The notes under the pieces are model-generated. The model saw nothing but the letters and a program-made list of their open reading frames with translations. It was not told where the DNA came from and did not search any database. 64,000 nucleotides of DNA from Yersinia hibernica (GTDB taxonomy: Bacteria > Pseudomonadota > Gammaproteobacteria > Enterobacterales > Enterobacteriaceae). The DNA lies in assembly GCF_004124235.1 (NCBI RefSeq), contig NZ_CP032487.1, positions 434,001 through 498,000 on the forward strand, written 5' to 3'. Below are positions 43,039 to 55,175 of the stretch, piece after piece; positions within the stretch are counted from its first letter, which is position 1; every line of letters starts with the position of its first letter. The position numbers were made by a program, and so were the translations under genes.

Positions 43039-46000
43039 CGTCGGTAAAGGGATGGCGGTGGCTAAAGAGACTTTGTATTGCGTTTCTGCTCATTATTCTG
43101 CTGCTGGTCGGGGCGCTGGTGGGCTTACTCGGCACTACCAGTGGTTTGCATTTTGTCATCAACAGTGCTGCACGATGGGTACCTGGCTTGGATATTGCCA
43201 GTGTCAGCGGTGGTTGGCGCTCACTTACCTTAACAGGCATTCAATACCAAATGCCGGGTGTCACCGTGAAAGCGGGGCAATTTCATCTGTCATTGCAGCT
43301 CTCTTGCCTAAAACGTAGCGAATTATGTGTTAATGCCCTGACAGCCCAAGATATTGATGTGGTGGTGGACACCAAAGCCATGGCACCTGCGGCCCCGGCA
43401 CCCGCCAGCACCGAGCCGATGGGCGAGCTGAGTACCCCGTACCCCATCACTTTGCGCCTGTTGTCACTCAATAATGTCAAAGTCGCGATTGATGACACCG
43501 CGATTTCGCTGGATGAATTCCGTACTGGCGCACATTGGCAACAGCGCGCACTGGACTTAATGCCGACTAAAATCAGCGGCTTATTAATCGCATTGCCGAA
43601 AACTGCGCCGGCCATTGTTCCCGAGGCCGCGCAGCCGGCGGTTGACACCGCACTTGCGGTTAAAGAGGCGGTTGCACCACCGGCGGCCACCCCCGCAGTA
43701 GCAGAAACCCCGCTGGGTGAAACTTTAAACGCGTTATTTGCCAAGCCATTATTGCCAGATTTACCGGATTTTCGTTTGCCCTTGGATGTGAATATTAAGG
43801 AAATTTCAGGGCAACAGCTGCGGCTGACTGGCGACAGCGACATACTCATCAGTGATATTTTGCTGCGCGCTAGCACCCAAGAAAATCGCATCACACTGAA
43901 TACACTGGATATTAAATCACCGCAGGGGGGAGTGTCAGCCCATGGTGAGGCGACGCTGGCGGATAAGTGGCCGCTGAGTATGGTGGTTAACAGCGCGTTG
44001 AATATCGAGCCGCTGAAAGGTGAGAAAGTCAAACTGACTGTTGGCGGCGCATTGCGTGAGCAGCTCAAGGTCGAACTCAATTTGTCTGGCCCGGTCAGCG
44101 CACAGTTGGAGGCCGAAACGGCATTAGCGCAAGCGGGGTTGCCGCTGGCACTGACTCTGCAAAGTCAACAACTGCGCTGGCCATTGAGTGGCGAGCCTCA
44201 GTTCCAGCTTGATAATCTCAGAATGCGCTTCAATGGGCAGGCGACAGATTATGCGCTCTCCATTCGCTCAGATTTTAAAGGAACAGATTTACCGCCCGCG
44301 CTATTAACCTTGGATGGCAAAGGCAATATTGAGCAATTCAATCTAACGCGCTTACGTCTGGCGGCACTGCAAGGCAATACTGACTTGACCGGTGTGGTGG
44401 ATTGGCGCAAAGCCATTAGCTGGAACTCGGTGTTAACCTTATCGGGCATTAATACCGCTAAACAGTGGCCGGAGTGGCCGGCAAAATTGGACGGTAAGAT
44501 TGTGACCCGCGGCAGTCTCCATGGTGGAAGCTGGCAATTACAGGTGCCGGAACTGACGTTGGACGGCAATGTGAAACAGAATCGCGTCACCGCGCGCGGA
44601 TCATTGACCGGGAATGCGGCGGGTCAGTGGCATATTCCTGGCATCAATCTGGCACTGGGGCGCAACAAGCTGGATGTCAAAGGCGATTTGAATGACAACT
44701 GGCTGCTCGATGCCAATGTCGATGCGCCGCAACTTGATGGCGCGTTGCCGGGGCTAGGCGGCGTGGTGAAAGGAACACTGAAATTACGCGGCAACCTTAC
44801 AGCGCCACAATTGCTGGCGGATCTCACCGCGAACCGCCTGCAATGGCAAGAATTGACGATTAATCGGGTCAAAATTGATGGTGATGTCCGCTCGACGGAT
44901 CAAATTCAGGGGCAGTTGGCCATTCGGGTCGAGCAGCTCAAACAAGCTGATTTGCTGGTCAGCCTATTGACGTTGGATGCCCGTGGCAGTGAAAAACAGC
45001 ATCAATTACGTCTCAATATGCAAGGTGAGCCGGTATCGGGCCAGTTGGCGCTGGAGGGCAGTTTCGACCGCCAGCAGGAGCGCTGGCGCGGTACCCTCAA
45101 TAACACCCGCTTTGATACGCCAGTCGGCGAATGGCGCTTAAGCCGTGCCATTGCCCTGGACTACCAAAATACACTCGAGCGGGTCACTATCGGGCCACAT
45201 TGTTGGCTTAATCCGAATGCGGAACTGTGTGTGCCGCGCGCGATTGAAGCTGGCCCAAGTGGGCAGGCGACGGTGGTGCTCAATCGTTTTGATTTAGCGA
45301 TGATAACGCCATTCCTTGGCCCCGATACCACCATGAGCGGGGTGTTCACTGGCCGGGCCGATGTTAGCTGGCAAGCCGGAGGCAGTTTGCCGGATGTGCG
45401 GGTATCACTCAGTGGCAATGGCGTCAAAGTGCAGCAAATGGTGCAGGGCAATCCACTGCCGATTGCTTTTGAAACACTGAATCTGAATGGCGGCTTGGCG
45501 AATGGGCAGGTGCGGGCCGATTGGTTAGTTAAGATTTTGAATAATGGTCAATTTTCCGGCCAGGTGCAGGTTGCAGACCCGCAGGGGCGGCGCAATCTAT
45601 CCGGTAATATTGCTATCAGTAATTTCTCGCTGGCAATGATTAATCCTATTCTGAGTGACGGCGAAAAAGCGAGCGGCGCATTAAATGCCAACCTGCGTTT
45701 AGGCGGCAATGCGAAAAGCCCGTTAGTCTTTGGCCGCCTGGCGCTGGATAACGTAGATGTTGATGGCAGTTGGATGCCATTTGATATCACCGACGGGCGT
45801 CTGGTGATGAATTTTGACGGCATGACCTCGACTCTGGAGGGGTTGATTCGCACCTCTCAGGGGCAGCTCAATCTTGCTGGGGATGCCGACTGGCGTGATA
45901 TCAATGCCTGGCGCGCCCGCATTGCCGCCAAAGGTAATAGACTGCGGGTCACCATCCCACCGATGGTGCGGATTGATGTGTCGCCGGATATTGTGTTTGA

Positions 46001-46865
46001 AGCCACGCCGCAACTCTTTACGCTCAATGGCTCGGTCGATATCCCGTGGGCGCGCATTACCGTGCAGGAAGTGCCGGAAAGTGCCGTCGGTGTCTCGCCT
46101 GATGAAGTGATGCTCAATAATGATTTGAAGCCTATTTCACCGCGCTCTGCCAGTATCCCGATTAACAGTAATCTGGTTATTCGGGTTGGTAATGATGTGC
46201 GGCTGAATGCATTTGGTCTGAAAGCGCGCCTACAGGGCGATTTAAAAATGGTGCAGGACCAGCGGGGCTTGGGCTTAAATGGGCAGATTAATATTCCGTC
46301 CGGCAGTTTCCGTGCTTATGGTCAGGATTTAATTGTTAACAAAGGGGTGTTGTTATTCTCAGGCCCTCCGGATCAGCCGCTGCTTAATATTGAGGCAATC
46401 CGCAATCCTGATGCCACCGCCGATGGTGTGACCGCGGGTGTGCGGGTGACCGGTATGGCGGACTCACCACGGCTGGAGATCTTCTCAGACCCGACGATGT
46501 CCCAGCAAGAAGCCCTCTCCTATCTGCTGCGGGGGCAGGGGCTGGGCAATTCAGGGGCTGATAGTGGCCTGATGACCTCAATGCTGGTGGGGATGGGGGT
46601 TGCGCAAAGTGGTAAACTGGTGGGTAAAATCGGCGAGGCATTTGGCGTCAGTAACTTGGCGCTGGATACTCAGGGGGTGGGTGATAGCTCACAAGTCGTC
46701 GTGAGCGGCTATGTGACTAAAGATCTGCAAATAAAGTACGGTGTGGGTATATTTGACTCGCTGGCGACGTTAACATTACGTTATCGGTTGATGCCTAGGT
46801 TGTATCTGGAAGCGGTGTCTGGTATTGATCAGGCATTAGATGTGCTTTATCAGTTTGAGTTCTAA
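43035..46865 (+). CDS. tamB: Translocation and assembly module subunit TamB
   Basis: Large AsmA-like bridging protein anchored in the inner membrane, spanning the periplasm to TamA; it is one of the proteins that move phospholipids to the outer membrane. The 1,276-residue protein has an N-terminal membrane helix (about 9-33), a long beta-rich region of repeating amphipathic strands, and a C-terminal DUF490 domain ending in a beta signal (DVLYQFEF). An Ala/Pro-rich insert lies near residues 110-235. E. coli TamB has 1,259 residues. Translation is probably coupled to tamA through the ATGA overlap. Confidence 0.96.
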   Translation: MTSVKGWRWLKRLCIAFLLIILLLVGALVGLLGTTSGLHFVINSAARWVPGLDIASVSGGWRSLTLTGIQYQMPGVTVKAGQFHLSLQLSCLKRSELCVNALTAQDIDVVVDTKAMAPAAPAPASTEPMGELSTPYPITLRLLSLNNVKVAIDDTAISLDEFRTGAHWQQRALDLMPTKISGLLIALPKTAPAIVPEAAQPAVDTALAVKEAVAPPAATPAVAETPLGETLNALFAKPLLPDLPDFRLPLDVNIKEISGQQLRLTGDSDILISDILLRASTQENRITLNTLDIKSPQGGVSAHGEATLADKWPLSMVVNSALNIEPLKGEKVKLTVGGALREQLKVELNLSGPVSAQLEAETALAQAGLPLALTLQSQQLRWPLSGEPQFQLDNLRMRFNGQATDYALSIRSDFKGTDLPPALLTLDGKGNIEQFNLTRLRLAALQGNTDLTGVVDWRKAISWNSVLTLSGINTAKQWPEWPAKLDGKIVTRGSLHGGSWQLQVPELTLDGNVKQNRVTARGSLTGNAAGQWHIPGINLALGRNKLDVKGDLNDNWLLDANVDAPQLDGALPGLGGVVKGTLKLRGNLTAPQLLADLTANRLQWQELTINRVKIDGDVRSTDQIQGQLAIRVEQLKQADLLVSLLTLDARGSEKQHQLRLNMQGEPVSGQLALEGSFDRQQERWRGTLNNTRFDTPVGEWRLSRAIALDYQNTLERVTIGPHCWLNPNAELCVPRAIEAGPSGQATVVLNRFDLAMITPFLGPDTTMSGVFTGRADVSWQAGGSLPDVRVSLSGNGVKVQQMVQGNPLPIAFETLNLNGGLANGQVRADWLVKILNNGQFSGQVQVADPQGRRNLSGNIAISNFSLAMINPILSDGEKASGALNANLRLGGNAKSPLVFGRLALDNVDVDGSWMPFDITDGRLVMNFDGMTSTLEGLIRTSQGQLNLAGDADWRDINAWRARIAAKGNRLRVTIPPMVRIDVSPDIVFEATPQLFTLNGSVDIPWARITVQEVPESAVGVSPDEVMLNNDLKPISPRSASIPINSNLVIRVGNDVRLNAFGLKARLQGDLKMVQDQRGLGLNGQINIPSGSFRAYGQDLIVNKGVLLFSGPPDQPLLNIEAIRNPDATADGVTAGVRVTGMADSPRLEIFSDPTMSQQEALSYLLRGQGLGNSGADSGLMTSMLVGMGVAQSGKLVGKIGEAFGVSNLALDTQGVGDSSQVVVSGYVTKDLQIKYGVGIFDSLATLTLRYRLMPRLYLEAVSGIDQALDVLYQFEF

Positions 46866-46867
46866 CA

Positions 46868-47230
46868 ATGCGAATTATTGTCTACGGTAGTTTACGGCGC
46901 AAGCAAGGTAATAGTCACTGGATGACGGACGCCCAGTTATTGGGCGAACATGATCTGGAAGGCTTTGATATGTACAACTTAGGTCATTATCCGGCAGTTG
47001 TTCCCGGAAGTGGCACTGTGCATTGTGAAGTCTATCGGATTAATTCATCTATTATGAATGAGTTAGATGAACTAAAAAGTAATACCAAAGATTATCGGCG
47101 TGAGTTGATCCAGACGCCTTACGGCAGTGCCTGGATATACCTTTACCGTTTACCGGTTGAGGGTTTACCCCGCATTTACAGTGGTGATTGGCTCAAACGC
47201 CATGAAGAAAATGATAAGCCGCAAAGCTAG
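46868..47230 (+). CDS. ytfP: YtfP gamma-glutamylcyclotransferase-like protein
   Basis: 120-residue GGCT-fold protein beginning MRIIVYGSLRRKQGNSHWM, which contains the YGSLR motif of the family, and the conserved Glu-containing stretch NELDELKSN. Activity in the E. coli protein is not established. It starts 2 bp after tamB, in the tamA-tamB-ytfP operon. Confidence 0.93.
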   Translation: MRIIVYGSLRRKQGNSHWMTDAQLLGEHDLEGFDMYNLGHYPAVVPGSGTVHCEVYRINSSIMNELDELKSNTKDYRRELIQTPYGSAWIYLYRLPVEGLPRIYSGDWLKRHEENDKPQS

Positions 47231-47239
47231 ATAAGCATA

Positions 47240-47309
47240 AAAAACACCGCGCAAAGACGGTGTTTTTACTGTTTACGCCAAAAGGCACTTCGTGAAGAGG
47301 TGCCTTTTT
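47240..47309. terminator. Two consecutive terminators between ytfP and ppa
   Basis: First hairpin: AAAAACACCG / CGGTGTTTTT (47240-47267). Second: AAAAGGCAC / GTGCCTTTT (47280-47308). Both have A runs before and T runs after the stem, so they can stop transcription from either of the convergent genes. Confidence 0.88.
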
Positions 47310-47327
47310 GTTTTGTGCAACAGAGAG

Positions 47328-47855
47328 TTACTTCTTCGCGCGCTCGAAAGAGGACAGAATTTCGGCTTTCGCCGCTGCGGCATCTTCCCAACCGTCAACT
47401 TTCACCCACTTGCCGGTTTCCAGATCTTTGTAATGCTCAAAGAAATGTTTGATTTGTGCTTTCAGCAGCTCTGGCAGGTCTTGCACGTCTTTAACGTGGT
47501 CATATTCTTTGGTCAGTTTGCTGTGTGGCACCGCGACCAGCTTGGCATCTTCGCCAGCTTCGTCAGTCATTTTCAGCACCCCAACTGGGCGGCAACGAAT
47601 GACGGAACCTGGCTGCAACGGATATGGCGTTGGCACCAACACATCAACCGGGTCACCATCTAATGACAAGGTGTTGTTGATGTAGCCGTAGTTGCACGGA
47701 TAGAACATGGCGGTCGACATGAAACGGTCGACAAACAGAGAGCCAGTCTCTTTATCAATCTCATATTTGATAGGGTCTGCATTGGCAGGGATTTCAATCA
47801 CAACATAAATATCTTCTGGCAGGTCTTTACCTGCGGGTACTTGGTTCAAGCTCAT
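47328..47855 (-). CDS. ppa: Inorganic pyrophosphatase
   Basis: Hydrolyses pyrophosphate, driving biosynthetic reactions; essential in E. coli. The 175-residue family I enzyme shows [20 protein letters not shown] and the [10 protein letters not shown] metal-binding motif. Confidence 0.98.
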   Translation of the reverse strand: MSLNQVPAGKDLPEDIYVVIEIPANADPIKYEIDKETGSLFVDRFMSTAMFYPCNYGYINNTLSLDGDPVDVLVPTPYPLQPGSVIRCRPVGVLKMTDEAGEDAKLVAVPHSKLTKEYDHVKDVQDLPELLKAQIKHFFEHYKDLETGKWVKVDGWEDAAAAKAEILSSFERAKK

Positions 47856-48037
47856 GTCGGTTTCCTTTTATCAAACCAGAAATGGAGTGCTGGCTATTAT
47901 AGCCAAGTCTTATCTGAATTCCTGTCCTTTTCACTGCTTGATGACGGTGAGATTGCCTGAATCAAGGCCATTATATTGAGATAAAATACCGTGATTATCT
48001 AAATGTATCTATTTTAAGCTGTTTTTCTGGTGATGGT

Positions 48038-48064
48038 TCAAGACGATTTTCTAGCAGCCGATAA
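48038..48064 (+). promoter_or_regulatory. Flagellar sigma-28 (FliA) promoter of the chemoreceptor gene
   Basis: TCAA, 15 bp, then a perfect GCCGATAA; the enterobacterial FliA consensus is TAAA-N15-GCCGATAA, so 11 of 12 bases match. It lies about 80 bp before the chemoreceptor start and places the gene in the late flagellar regulon. Confidence 0.82.
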
Positions 48065-48144
48065 CTTAATCAAACAATAAGACCGTCCACTGTACTGCTA
48101 ACGCTTTGTAATCTTAATCATTTTCACATGACCGGGAAAAACCG

Positions 48145-49725
48145 ATGTTAAAAAAGATTACCATTAAAAATGGGCTTATTGCTCAACTAAGCCTTATGTC
48201 ATTGATTTTACTGATTGTAAGTATCATTGGCATTAATTCAATCCAGGAAAGCTCAGGTGCATTACAGGCCATCAATCAAATTCAAGGGGAAGAGTTAGGT
48301 TCATTATCCAATAGTTTTAATGCCACATTAAGTGCCAGAACTGAAGCGGCCTTGGCCATTCATCAATTAGAAATCGGCCTGATTGATGAATCATTACAAA
48401 CAGCAAAGGAGGCTGAGGCTTCATTAGCATTATCGCAACATGAAATGGCGCGTTTTGTCAGCGCGGTAACTGACCGGGGAGACGGGCAGGCGCTGGCGAC
48501 TAACATCCAAAAAAGCTATAAAAATTATATTGATAAGGGCGTTATTCCCATGTTGGCCGCCATCAAGGCGGGCTATGCTGATGAATATTATGATGTACTG
48601 GAAAAGAATATTACGGCTATCAGCAAAGCTTTTAATAATGATGTCGCCACTTTTCGCAGTTATGCGCTGAATGCTGGCCAACTGCAAATCACTAAAGCCA
48701 ATAATGCCGCCAAAATTAAATTGGCCATCATTGTGGCTGCGGGATTGATCACTTTGTTCTCTGCGGTACTGGCGTGGTTTGCACTTAAATACATTATTTT
48801 GCAACCGCTGGAACAATCAATTCATCAGTTGGAATATATAGCTGCTGGTGATTTGACCCACAGTATTAACAGTGAGGGCAATACGGAGTTAGCTCGACTG
48901 GCAAGAGCACTGGAAACCATGCAGCAATCGCTGGTGGTTTCTGTCAGTAATGTGCGGGATGTGGGGGGGCAAATTGGGGTCGGTTCGCGGGAATTAGCCG
49001 CGGGTAATAGCCATTTGGCTGAACGAACGGAAGAGTCGGCGTCTTCATTAGAGCAAACTGCGGCCAGTATGGAGCAGTTGACTTCGACGGTAAAAATGAA
49101 TGCAGAAAACTCGGATCAAGCCAATCGCCTGGCGATGAGTGTGTCGGATATTGCCAGTAAAGGGAGTGAAGCGGTCAGCCATGTGGTGGATAAAATGCAG
49201 GCCATAACCACCAGCTCACGGCGTATCTCGGATATTATTGCCGTGATTGATGGCATTGCATTTCAGACTAATATTCTGGCACTTAACGCGGCGGTTGAGG
49301 CGGCCAGAGCCGGTGAGCAAGGGCGCGGCTTTGCCGTGGTTGCCGGTGAAGTGCGTAATTTGGCACAACGTAGCGCACAGTCAGCCAAAGAAATTAAAGA
49401 CTTAATTATCGAATCACAAAACCGGGTGCGGGAAGGTGCGGATATGGCTGAATCGGCAGGAAAAACCATGCATGAGATTGCCGACGAAGTCGGCCGGGTG
49501 ACCGCATTAATGCGCGAAATTTCTGCGGCTTCTTATGAGCAAAGCAGTGGAATTGAGCAAGTGAATGTGGCTATTGCGCAAATGGATCAAGTCGCGCAAC
49601 AGAACGCCGCATTAGTTGAGCAAGCCGCGGCCGCGACACACTCATTAGAAGAGCAAGCTGATGCGCTGTCAGCCAGTATGGCGGTATTTAAATTGCAAGG
49701 CGATAAATTCGCTGTTGTAGCATAA
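48145..49725 (+). CDS. Methyl-accepting chemotaxis protein
   Basis: 526-residue transmembrane chemoreceptor: membrane helix 1 (about 10-31), a Tar-type four-helix periplasmic domain (about 32-190), helix 2 (about 192-214), HAMP domain, and a cytoplasmic signalling domain with the highly conserved tip [20 protein letters not shown] and [20 protein letters not shown]. The C-terminus ends in GDKFAVVA without the NWETF-type CheR/CheB docking pentapeptide, so it is probably a low-abundance receptor. The ligand cannot be told. It lies between ppa and fbp, outside any flagellar cluster. Confidence 0.93.
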   Translation: MLKKITIKNGLIAQLSLMSLILLIVSIIGINSIQESSGALQAINQIQGEELGSLSNSFNATLSARTEAALAIHQLEIGLIDESLQTAKEAEASLALSQHEMARFVSAVTDRGDGQALATNIQKSYKNYIDKGVIPMLAAIKAGYADEYYDVLEKNITAISKAFNNDVATFRSYALNAGQLQITKANNAAKIKLAIIVAAGLITLFSAVLAWFALKYIILQPLEQSIHQLEYIAAGDLTHSINSEGNTELARLARALETMQQSLVVSVSNVRDVGGQIGVGSRELAAGNSHLAERTEESASSLEQTAASMEQLTSTVKMNAENSDQANRLAMSVSDIASKGSEAVSHVVDKMQAITTSSRRISDIIAVIDGIAFQTNILALNAAVEAARAGEQGRGFAVVAGEVRNLAQRSAQSAKEIKDLIIESQNRVREGADMAESAGKTMHEIADEVGRVTALMREISAASYEQSSGIEQVNVAIAQMDQVAQQNAALVEQAAAATHSLEEQADALSASMAVFKLQGDKFAVVA

Positions 49726-49749
49726 AAAACAGCGGCTTAGGTGCCGCTG
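49724..49749 (-). terminator. Terminator between the chemoreceptor gene and fbp
   Basis: Stem CAGCGGC / GCCGCTG with a 6-nt loop; on the minus strand it is followed by six T, so it mainly serves fbp. A second hairpin, CAAGCCACC / GGTGGCTTG (49765-49786), lies closer to fbp. Confidence 0.7.
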
Positions 49750-49804
49750 CTCTCTGACATACATCAAGCCACCCACCGGTGGCTTGTGAAATGATTGCCG
49801 ATAA

Positions 49805-50818
49805 TTACTGCACTTCTTCATCTGGGAATTTAGCGATAAAACCTTCTGCATCTTCAACCATGGATTTGGTGCCGACGAAGAAAGGTGCGCGCTGGTGCAG
49901 TTTTTCCGGCACGATATCCAGAATGCGGTTAACCCCATCAGTGGCTTTCCCTCCGGCTTGCTCCGCCAGAAATGCCATTGGGTTGCATTCATACAGCAAG
50001 CGCAGTTTCCCTTGTGGGTGGCTGGCGGTGCTTGGATAAATATAGATGCCGCCTTTCAATAGGTTGCGATGGAAATCGGCCACCAGTGAGCCAATGTAGC
50101 GCGAAGTGTAAGGGCGCTTGGTCGCTTCATCCTGCTCTTGGCAATATTTGATGTATTTCTTCACACCCAGCGGGAATTTAATGTAGTTCCCCTCATTGAT
50201 GGAATACATGCAACCGGTTGCGGGATAACGCACTTTTTCGCCGGATAAACAGAAAACACCCAGCGACGGATCATAAGTGAAAGTGTGGACGCCATAGCCC
50301 GTGGTATACACCAACATGGTCGACGAACCATACACCACATAACCTGCTGCAACTTGCTTGGTGCCCGGTTGCAGGAAGTCAGCTTCAGTAATGGGGGTGC
50401 CAAATGGGGTAATGCGGCGATAGATAGAGAAAATAGTCCCGACGGACACATTGACATCAATATTTGAAGAGCCATCTAGCGGGTCCATCAGAACCACATA
50501 TTTGGCATTTTCTGCTCGTCCACCATCAAAGATAACAATATCATCTTCTTCTTCGGAGGCGATACCCGCCACTTCCCCACGAGCTTTAAGGGCGGCTTTC
50601 AATTTTTCATTGGCAAATAAGTCCAGTTTCATCTGGTCTTCGCCCTGAATATTGGAAACACCGCTAGCACCTAAAATATCAACCAGACCCGCTTTATTGA
50701 TATCGCGGTGGATAATTTTGGCGCCAAGTTTGATTGCTGAAAGTAATGCAGTTAATTCGCCGGTGGCGTGAGAGAAATCCAGTTGTTTCTCAACGATGAA
50801 TTCGCCTAACGTTTTCAT
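49805..50818 (-). CDS. fbp: Fructose-1,6-bisphosphatase class 1
   Basis: Gluconeogenic enzyme that converts fructose-1,6-bisphosphate to fructose-6-phosphate. The 337-residue protein has the metal-binding SEEEDD and [14 protein letters not shown] motifs. The frame is open 35 codons further upstream, but [12 protein letters not shown] is exactly the E. coli start. It diverges from mpl across 170 bp, as in E. coli. Confidence 0.97.
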   Translation of the reverse strand: MKTLGEFIVEKQLDFSHATGELTALLSAIKLGAKIIHRDINKAGLVDILGASGVSNIQGEDQMKLDLFANEKLKAALKARGEVAGIASEEEDDIVIFDGGRAENAKYVVLMDPLDGSSNIDVNVSVGTIFSIYRRITPFGTPITEADFLQPGTKQVAAGYVVYGSSTMLVYTTGYGVHTFTYDPSLGVFCLSGEKVRYPATGCMYSINEGNYIKFPLGVKKYIKYCQEQDEATKRPYTSRYIGSLVADFHRNLLKGGIYIYPSTASHPQGKLRLLYECNPMAFLAEQAGGKATDGVNRILDIVPEKLHQRAPFFVGTKSMVEDAEGFIAKFPDEEVQ

Positions 50819-50988
50819 GACACAATCCCTGAATCTACGGTTAAATATCGATTTATTCGCACCCAATACACTTGATGTTCGCAGTGTAGCCCAAAGGAGA
50901 TAATGATTCATAGGCAATTCCATTTCTTCTCTTTGATTCTGAGCGGTAGAATGGGTGCAAACTCGAAGCTGATTAATCCGGAAAATTT

Positions 50989-52374
50989 ATGCGTATTCAC
51001 ATATTAGGTATCTGCGGCACTTTTATGGGCGGGCTGGCAATGCTTGCTCGCTCATTGGGTCATGAAGTGACGGGATCGGATGCTAACGTGTATCCCCCGA
51101 TGAGCACGCTGCTGGAAAACCAGGGGATCGACTTGATTCAGGGTTATGATCCTGTGCAGCTCAACCCAGTGCCTGATTTAGTTATCATCGGCAATGCTAT
51201 GACCCGTGGTAATCCGTGTGTTGAAGCAGTATTAGAGCAAGGTATTCCTTATGTTTCCGGCCCTGAGTGGTTACATGACCACGTGTTGCCCGGGCGCTGG
51301 GTATTGGCGGTAGCCGGAACTCACGGCAAAACCACCACCGCCGGGATGGTGGCCTGGATCCTAGAAGCCTGTGGCTATGAGCCAGGGTTTGTCATTGGTG
51401 GGGTTCCGGGTAATTTCGACGTCTCCGCGCGTCTAGGGAATAGCCCATTCTTTGTGATTGAAGCTGATGAATATGATTGCGCCTTCTTTGATAAGCGCTC
51501 TAAATTTGTTCACTACAGCCCAAGAACTTTGATCATGAATAACCTTGAGTTTGATCATGCTGATATTTTTGATGATCTCAAGGCTATCCAAAAACAATTC
51601 CACCATTTGGTTCGCATTGTGCCGGGGCAGGGTAAAATCATTGTTCCAGATAATGATAACCACCTAAAACAGGTGATGGCGATGGGATGCTGGAGTGAGC
51701 AAGAGTTTGTCGGCGAAAGTGGCAGTTGGTTGGCCCGTAAAGTATCGACGGATGCCAGTGTCTATGAAGTGCTCCTTGAGGGGGAATTAGTCGGTGAGGT
51801 CAGTTGGTCACTGGTGGGCGAACACAATATGCATAATGGCTTGATGGCTATTGCAGCAGCCCGCCATGTTGGCGTCTTGCCCGCAGATGCATGTCGCGCT
51901 CTCGGGGATTTTATTAATGCCCGTCGCCGGTTGGAATTACGCGGTGAAGCTCATGGTGTCACGGTTTATGATGATTTTGCTCATCACCCAACGGCCATCC
52001 TTGCCACATTAGCGGCTCTGCGCAGCAAAGTCGGCGGCACGGCGCGCATTTTGGCGGTGCTGGAACCGCGTTCTAACACCATGAAATTGGGGTTATGCAA
52101 AAACGAACTCGCCCCCTCATTAGGGCGCGCGGATGAAGTATTTCTGTTCCAGCCGCAACATATTCCTTGGCAAGTGGTGGAAGTGGCTGAAGCCTGTATT
52201 CAGCCCGCGCATTGGAGCGCTGACATTGATACTCTGGTTGATATGATTGTGAAAGCGGCGCAGCCGGGTGATCACATTTTGGTGATGAGCAACGGCGGGT
52301 TTGGTGGAATTCACGATAAGCTGTTGAGTGAATTAGATAAAAAAGCCGAACAGGAATCACTGCCTCAGGATTAA
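50989..52374 (+). CDS. mpl: UDP-N-acetylmuramate:tripeptide ligase Mpl
   Basis: Recycling enzyme that attaches the murein tripeptide to UDP-MurNAc. The 461-residue protein is a Mur ligase: Rossmann-like start MRIHILGICGTFMGGLA, ATP-binding AGTHGKTTTAGM (about 107-118), NNLEFDHADIF and a C-terminal domain with YDDFAHHPTAI. It is likely monocistronic. Confidence 0.97.
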   Translation: MRIHILGICGTFMGGLAMLARSLGHEVTGSDANVYPPMSTLLENQGIDLIQGYDPVQLNPVPDLVIIGNAMTRGNPCVEAVLEQGIPYVSGPEWLHDHVLPGRWVLAVAGTHGKTTTAGMVAWILEACGYEPGFVIGGVPGNFDVSARLGNSPFFVIEADEYDCAFFDKRSKFVHYSPRTLIMNNLEFDHADIFDDLKAIQKQFHHLVRIVPGQGKIIVPDNDNHLKQVMAMGCWSEQEFVGESGSWLARKVSTDASVYEVLLEGELVGEVSWSLVGEHNMHNGLMAIAAARHVGVLPADACRALGDFINARRRLELRGEAHGVTVYDDFAHHPTAILATLAALRSKVGGTARILAVLEPRSNTMKLGLCKNELAPSLGRADEVFLFQPQHIPWQVVEVAEACIQPAHWSADIDTLVDMIVKAAQPGDHILVMSNGGFGGIHDKLLSELDKKAEQESLPQD

Positions 52375-52381
52375 AGTGGAT

Positions 52382-52406
52382 AAAAAAAGCCCCCGTCGAG
52401 CGGGGG
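52382..52406 (-). terminator. Minus-strand terminator near mpl end
   Basis: Stem CCCCCG / CGGGGG with a 5-nt loop; on the minus strand it is followed by C and seven T. It would stop transcripts from yhcN, 190 bp away, or act on both strands. Confidence 0.65.
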
Positions 52407-52440
52407 AAAAGGGTTCGTCGGATAGACGACGAGGGATTAT

Positions 52441-52568
52441 TCGGTTGTTGTGCAGATTGAACTGACCAACTTGTTTCAATGAATATTCTATTCAATCTGC
52501 TGCAATGAATATCTCAACAGATTGAATAAACCATCATGTTCCAAAGTATGCCCCTCTGAGCGGGGCAT
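52441..52568. other. Structured intergenic stretch between mpl and yhcN
   Basis: Contains an 11-bp inverted repeat TATTCAATCTG (52489-52499) / CAGATTGAATA (52518-52528), an extra copy of CAGATTGAA at 52453, and a direct repeat CAATGAATAT at 52477 and 52503. It ends in a hairpin ATGCCCC / GGGGCAT (52548-52568) followed by TTACTTT. No gene is seen; it could be a small RNA or the yhcN 3' region. Confidence 0.45.
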
Positions 52569-52593
52569 TTACTTTCACTCTGGCAGCTGAATT

Positions 52594-52857
52594 TTATTTA
52601 TAAATCTTGGCTGTTGCGTGCCAATTATTCTCTTCGCGTGCTTCGATAACTTTGTATGCTTTAGCCCCCATGGTATCTGCTTTATCAGACAATGCCTGAC
52701 GAATATCAGAAGGCGCTCCATTCAAGCCACTGACGGAAATAGTCCCCATCGGCTGCAAGTTAACTGCTTGATTTTCACTGATTGAATCAGCTGAAAAAAC
52801 ACCAAATGACAGAGCAGATAGAATGCTTATGGTTGCGATTGTAGTTTTAACTTTCAT
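52594..52857 (-). CDS. yhcN: YhcN periplasmic stress protein (DUF1471)
   Basis: 87-residue secreted protein: signal peptide cut after FGVFSA, then the DUF1471 domain. Residues MKVKTTIATISILSALSFG and NNWHATAKIYK align closely with E. coli YhcN, which is induced by acid and peroxide stress. Position next to argR also matches E. coli. Third DUF1471 protein in the window. Confidence 0.93.
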   Translation of the reverse strand: MKVKTTIATISILSALSFGVFSADSISENQAVNLQPMGTISVSGLNGAPSDIRQALSDKADTMGAKAYKVIEAREENNWHATAKIYK

Positions 52858-53260
52858 ATTATTGCCTCTATTTATTCTTTTATCACTTCGATGGAAGTGT
52901 GATTTACGTCACGAAAATGAGTATACAGCTAGTCACTAAGAATATTAATAGCGCGCTAATAATATTTAACGTCACTTTATCGTGAGTTACTATTTTTTAA
53001 GAACAAAAAGGAATAAAAAATGATTAAAAAACAGCTGTTTTACAAAAAAATGTAATCTTATCAAATTGATAAGTTCTTTTGACCAAAAGTGCGAAAAGTT
53101 ATGGTGACTTTCACCATAAAGAGAATAAAAACAGGGTTGTCTGGTGGTTTTAAACAGTAATGGCAGCTAAATGCCCTATTTATGGTAGGCAGGCAATAGA
53201 GATAAACATGAAAAGAGATAATGCGGCATATAAAAGCCGCATCAGAATATTGGCCGTGAA
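52858..53260. promoter_or_regulatory. Long yhcN upstream region with two perfect palindromes
   Basis: 403 bp without a gene, very AT-rich near yhcN. Two perfect inverted repeats: CTTATCAA-A-TTGATAAG (53057-53073) and TTATGGTGA-CTT-TCACCATAA (53099-53119). They lie 200-262 bp upstream of the yhcN start and about 140 bp after the argR stop. They look like operators or an RNA hairpin; neither matches a motif I can name with certainty. Confidence 0.55.
53221..53242 (-). terminator. Possible argR terminator
   Basis: 7-bp stem ATGCGGC / GCCGCAT with an 8-nt loop, 18 bp after the argR stop. On the minus strand it is followed by TATCTCTTTTC, a weak T run. Confidence 0.5.
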
Positions 53261-54195
<935 letters not shown>

Positions 54196-55131
54196 ATGAA
54201 AGTTGCAGTTCTCGGTGCCGCTGGTGGTATCGGCCAGGCCCTCGCTCTTCTACTCAAGACCCAGCTTCCTTCAGGTTCAGACCTCTCTTTATATGATATC
54301 GCGCCAGTGACCCCTGGTGTTGCGGTTGATCTGAGCCATATTCCGACCGCTGTTAATATTAAAGGCTTCAGCGGTGAAGATGCTACCCCGGCCCTACAAG
54401 GGGCAGATATTGTTCTGATTTCTGCGGGTGTTGCACGTAAACCCGGCATGGACCGTTCAGACTTGTTCAATGTCAACGCGGGTATCGTTCGTAATCTGGT
54501 TGAGCAAATTGCCCGCACTTGCCCGAAAGCATTAATCGGTATTATTACTAACCCGGTTAATACCACGGTGGCGATTGCAGCCGAAGTGCTGAAAAAAGCC
54601 GGTGTTTACGACAAAAATAAATTATTCGGTATTACTACACTGGACACCATTCGTTCGAACACCTTTGTTGCTGAGCTGAAAGGCAAGCAACCTCAGGATA
54701 TCGAAGTGCCGGTTATTGGCGGCCACTCAGGTGTTACCATCCTGCCATTACTTTCACAAATTCCAGGAATCAGCTTCACAGAGCAAGAAGTTATTGATCT
54801 GACTAAGCGTATCCAGAATGCAGGGACTGAAGTTGTTGAAGCTAAAGCCGGTGGCGGGTCTGCGACTCTGTCTATGGGGCAGGCTGCTGCGCGCTTTGGC
54901 CTTTCTTTGGTTCGCGCTCTGCAAGGCGAGAGTAATGTGGTGGAATGTTCTTACGTTGAGGGCGACGGCAAATATGCTCGTTTCTTCGCGCAGCCTATTC
55001 TCTTGGGTAAAGACGGCGTGGCAGAACGTAAAGATATCGGCAAACTGAGTGCTTTTGAACAACAGGCACTGAACAGCATGCTGGATGTGCTGCACAAAGA
55101 TATTGAGTTAGGCGAGCAGTTTGTGAAATAA
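54196..55131 (+). CDS. mdh: Malate dehydrogenase
   Basis: NAD-dependent enzyme of the citric acid cycle that converts malate to oxaloacetate. The 311-residue protein has the Rossmann motif GAAGGIGQ at 7-14, [13 protein letters not shown] with substrate-binding arginines, and the catalytic His in VIGGHSG (about 177). Ribosome binding site AAGGAG. Confidence 0.98.
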   Translation: MKVAVLGAAGGIGQALALLLKTQLPSGSDLSLYDIAPVTPGVAVDLSHIPTAVNIKGFSGEDATPALQGADIVLISAGVARKPGMDRSDLFNVNAGIVRNLVEQIARTCPKALIGIITNPVNTTVAIAAEVLKKAGVYDKNKLFGITTLDTIRSNTFVAELKGKQPQDIEVPVIGGHSGVTILPLLSQIPGISFTEQEVIDLTKRIQNAGTEVVEAKAGGGSATLSMGQAAARFGLSLVRALQGESNVVECSYVEGDGKYARFFAQPILLGKDGVAERKDIGKLSAFEQQALNSMLDVLHKDIELGEQFVK

Positions 55132-55175
55132 ATCAGTGTAGCAGGGGCTAAAGCAGCCCCTGAAATCACGCCATC

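Noticed and set aside
43283..44080. 265-codon minus-strand open frame inside tamB
   Set aside because: It mirrors the tamB Ala/Pro-rich region; composition is Ser/Ala-rich and tamB is clearly the real gene.
50819..50923. 35-codon extension of fbp
   Set aside because: [12 protein letters not shown] is the exact family start; the upstream codons are open by chance.
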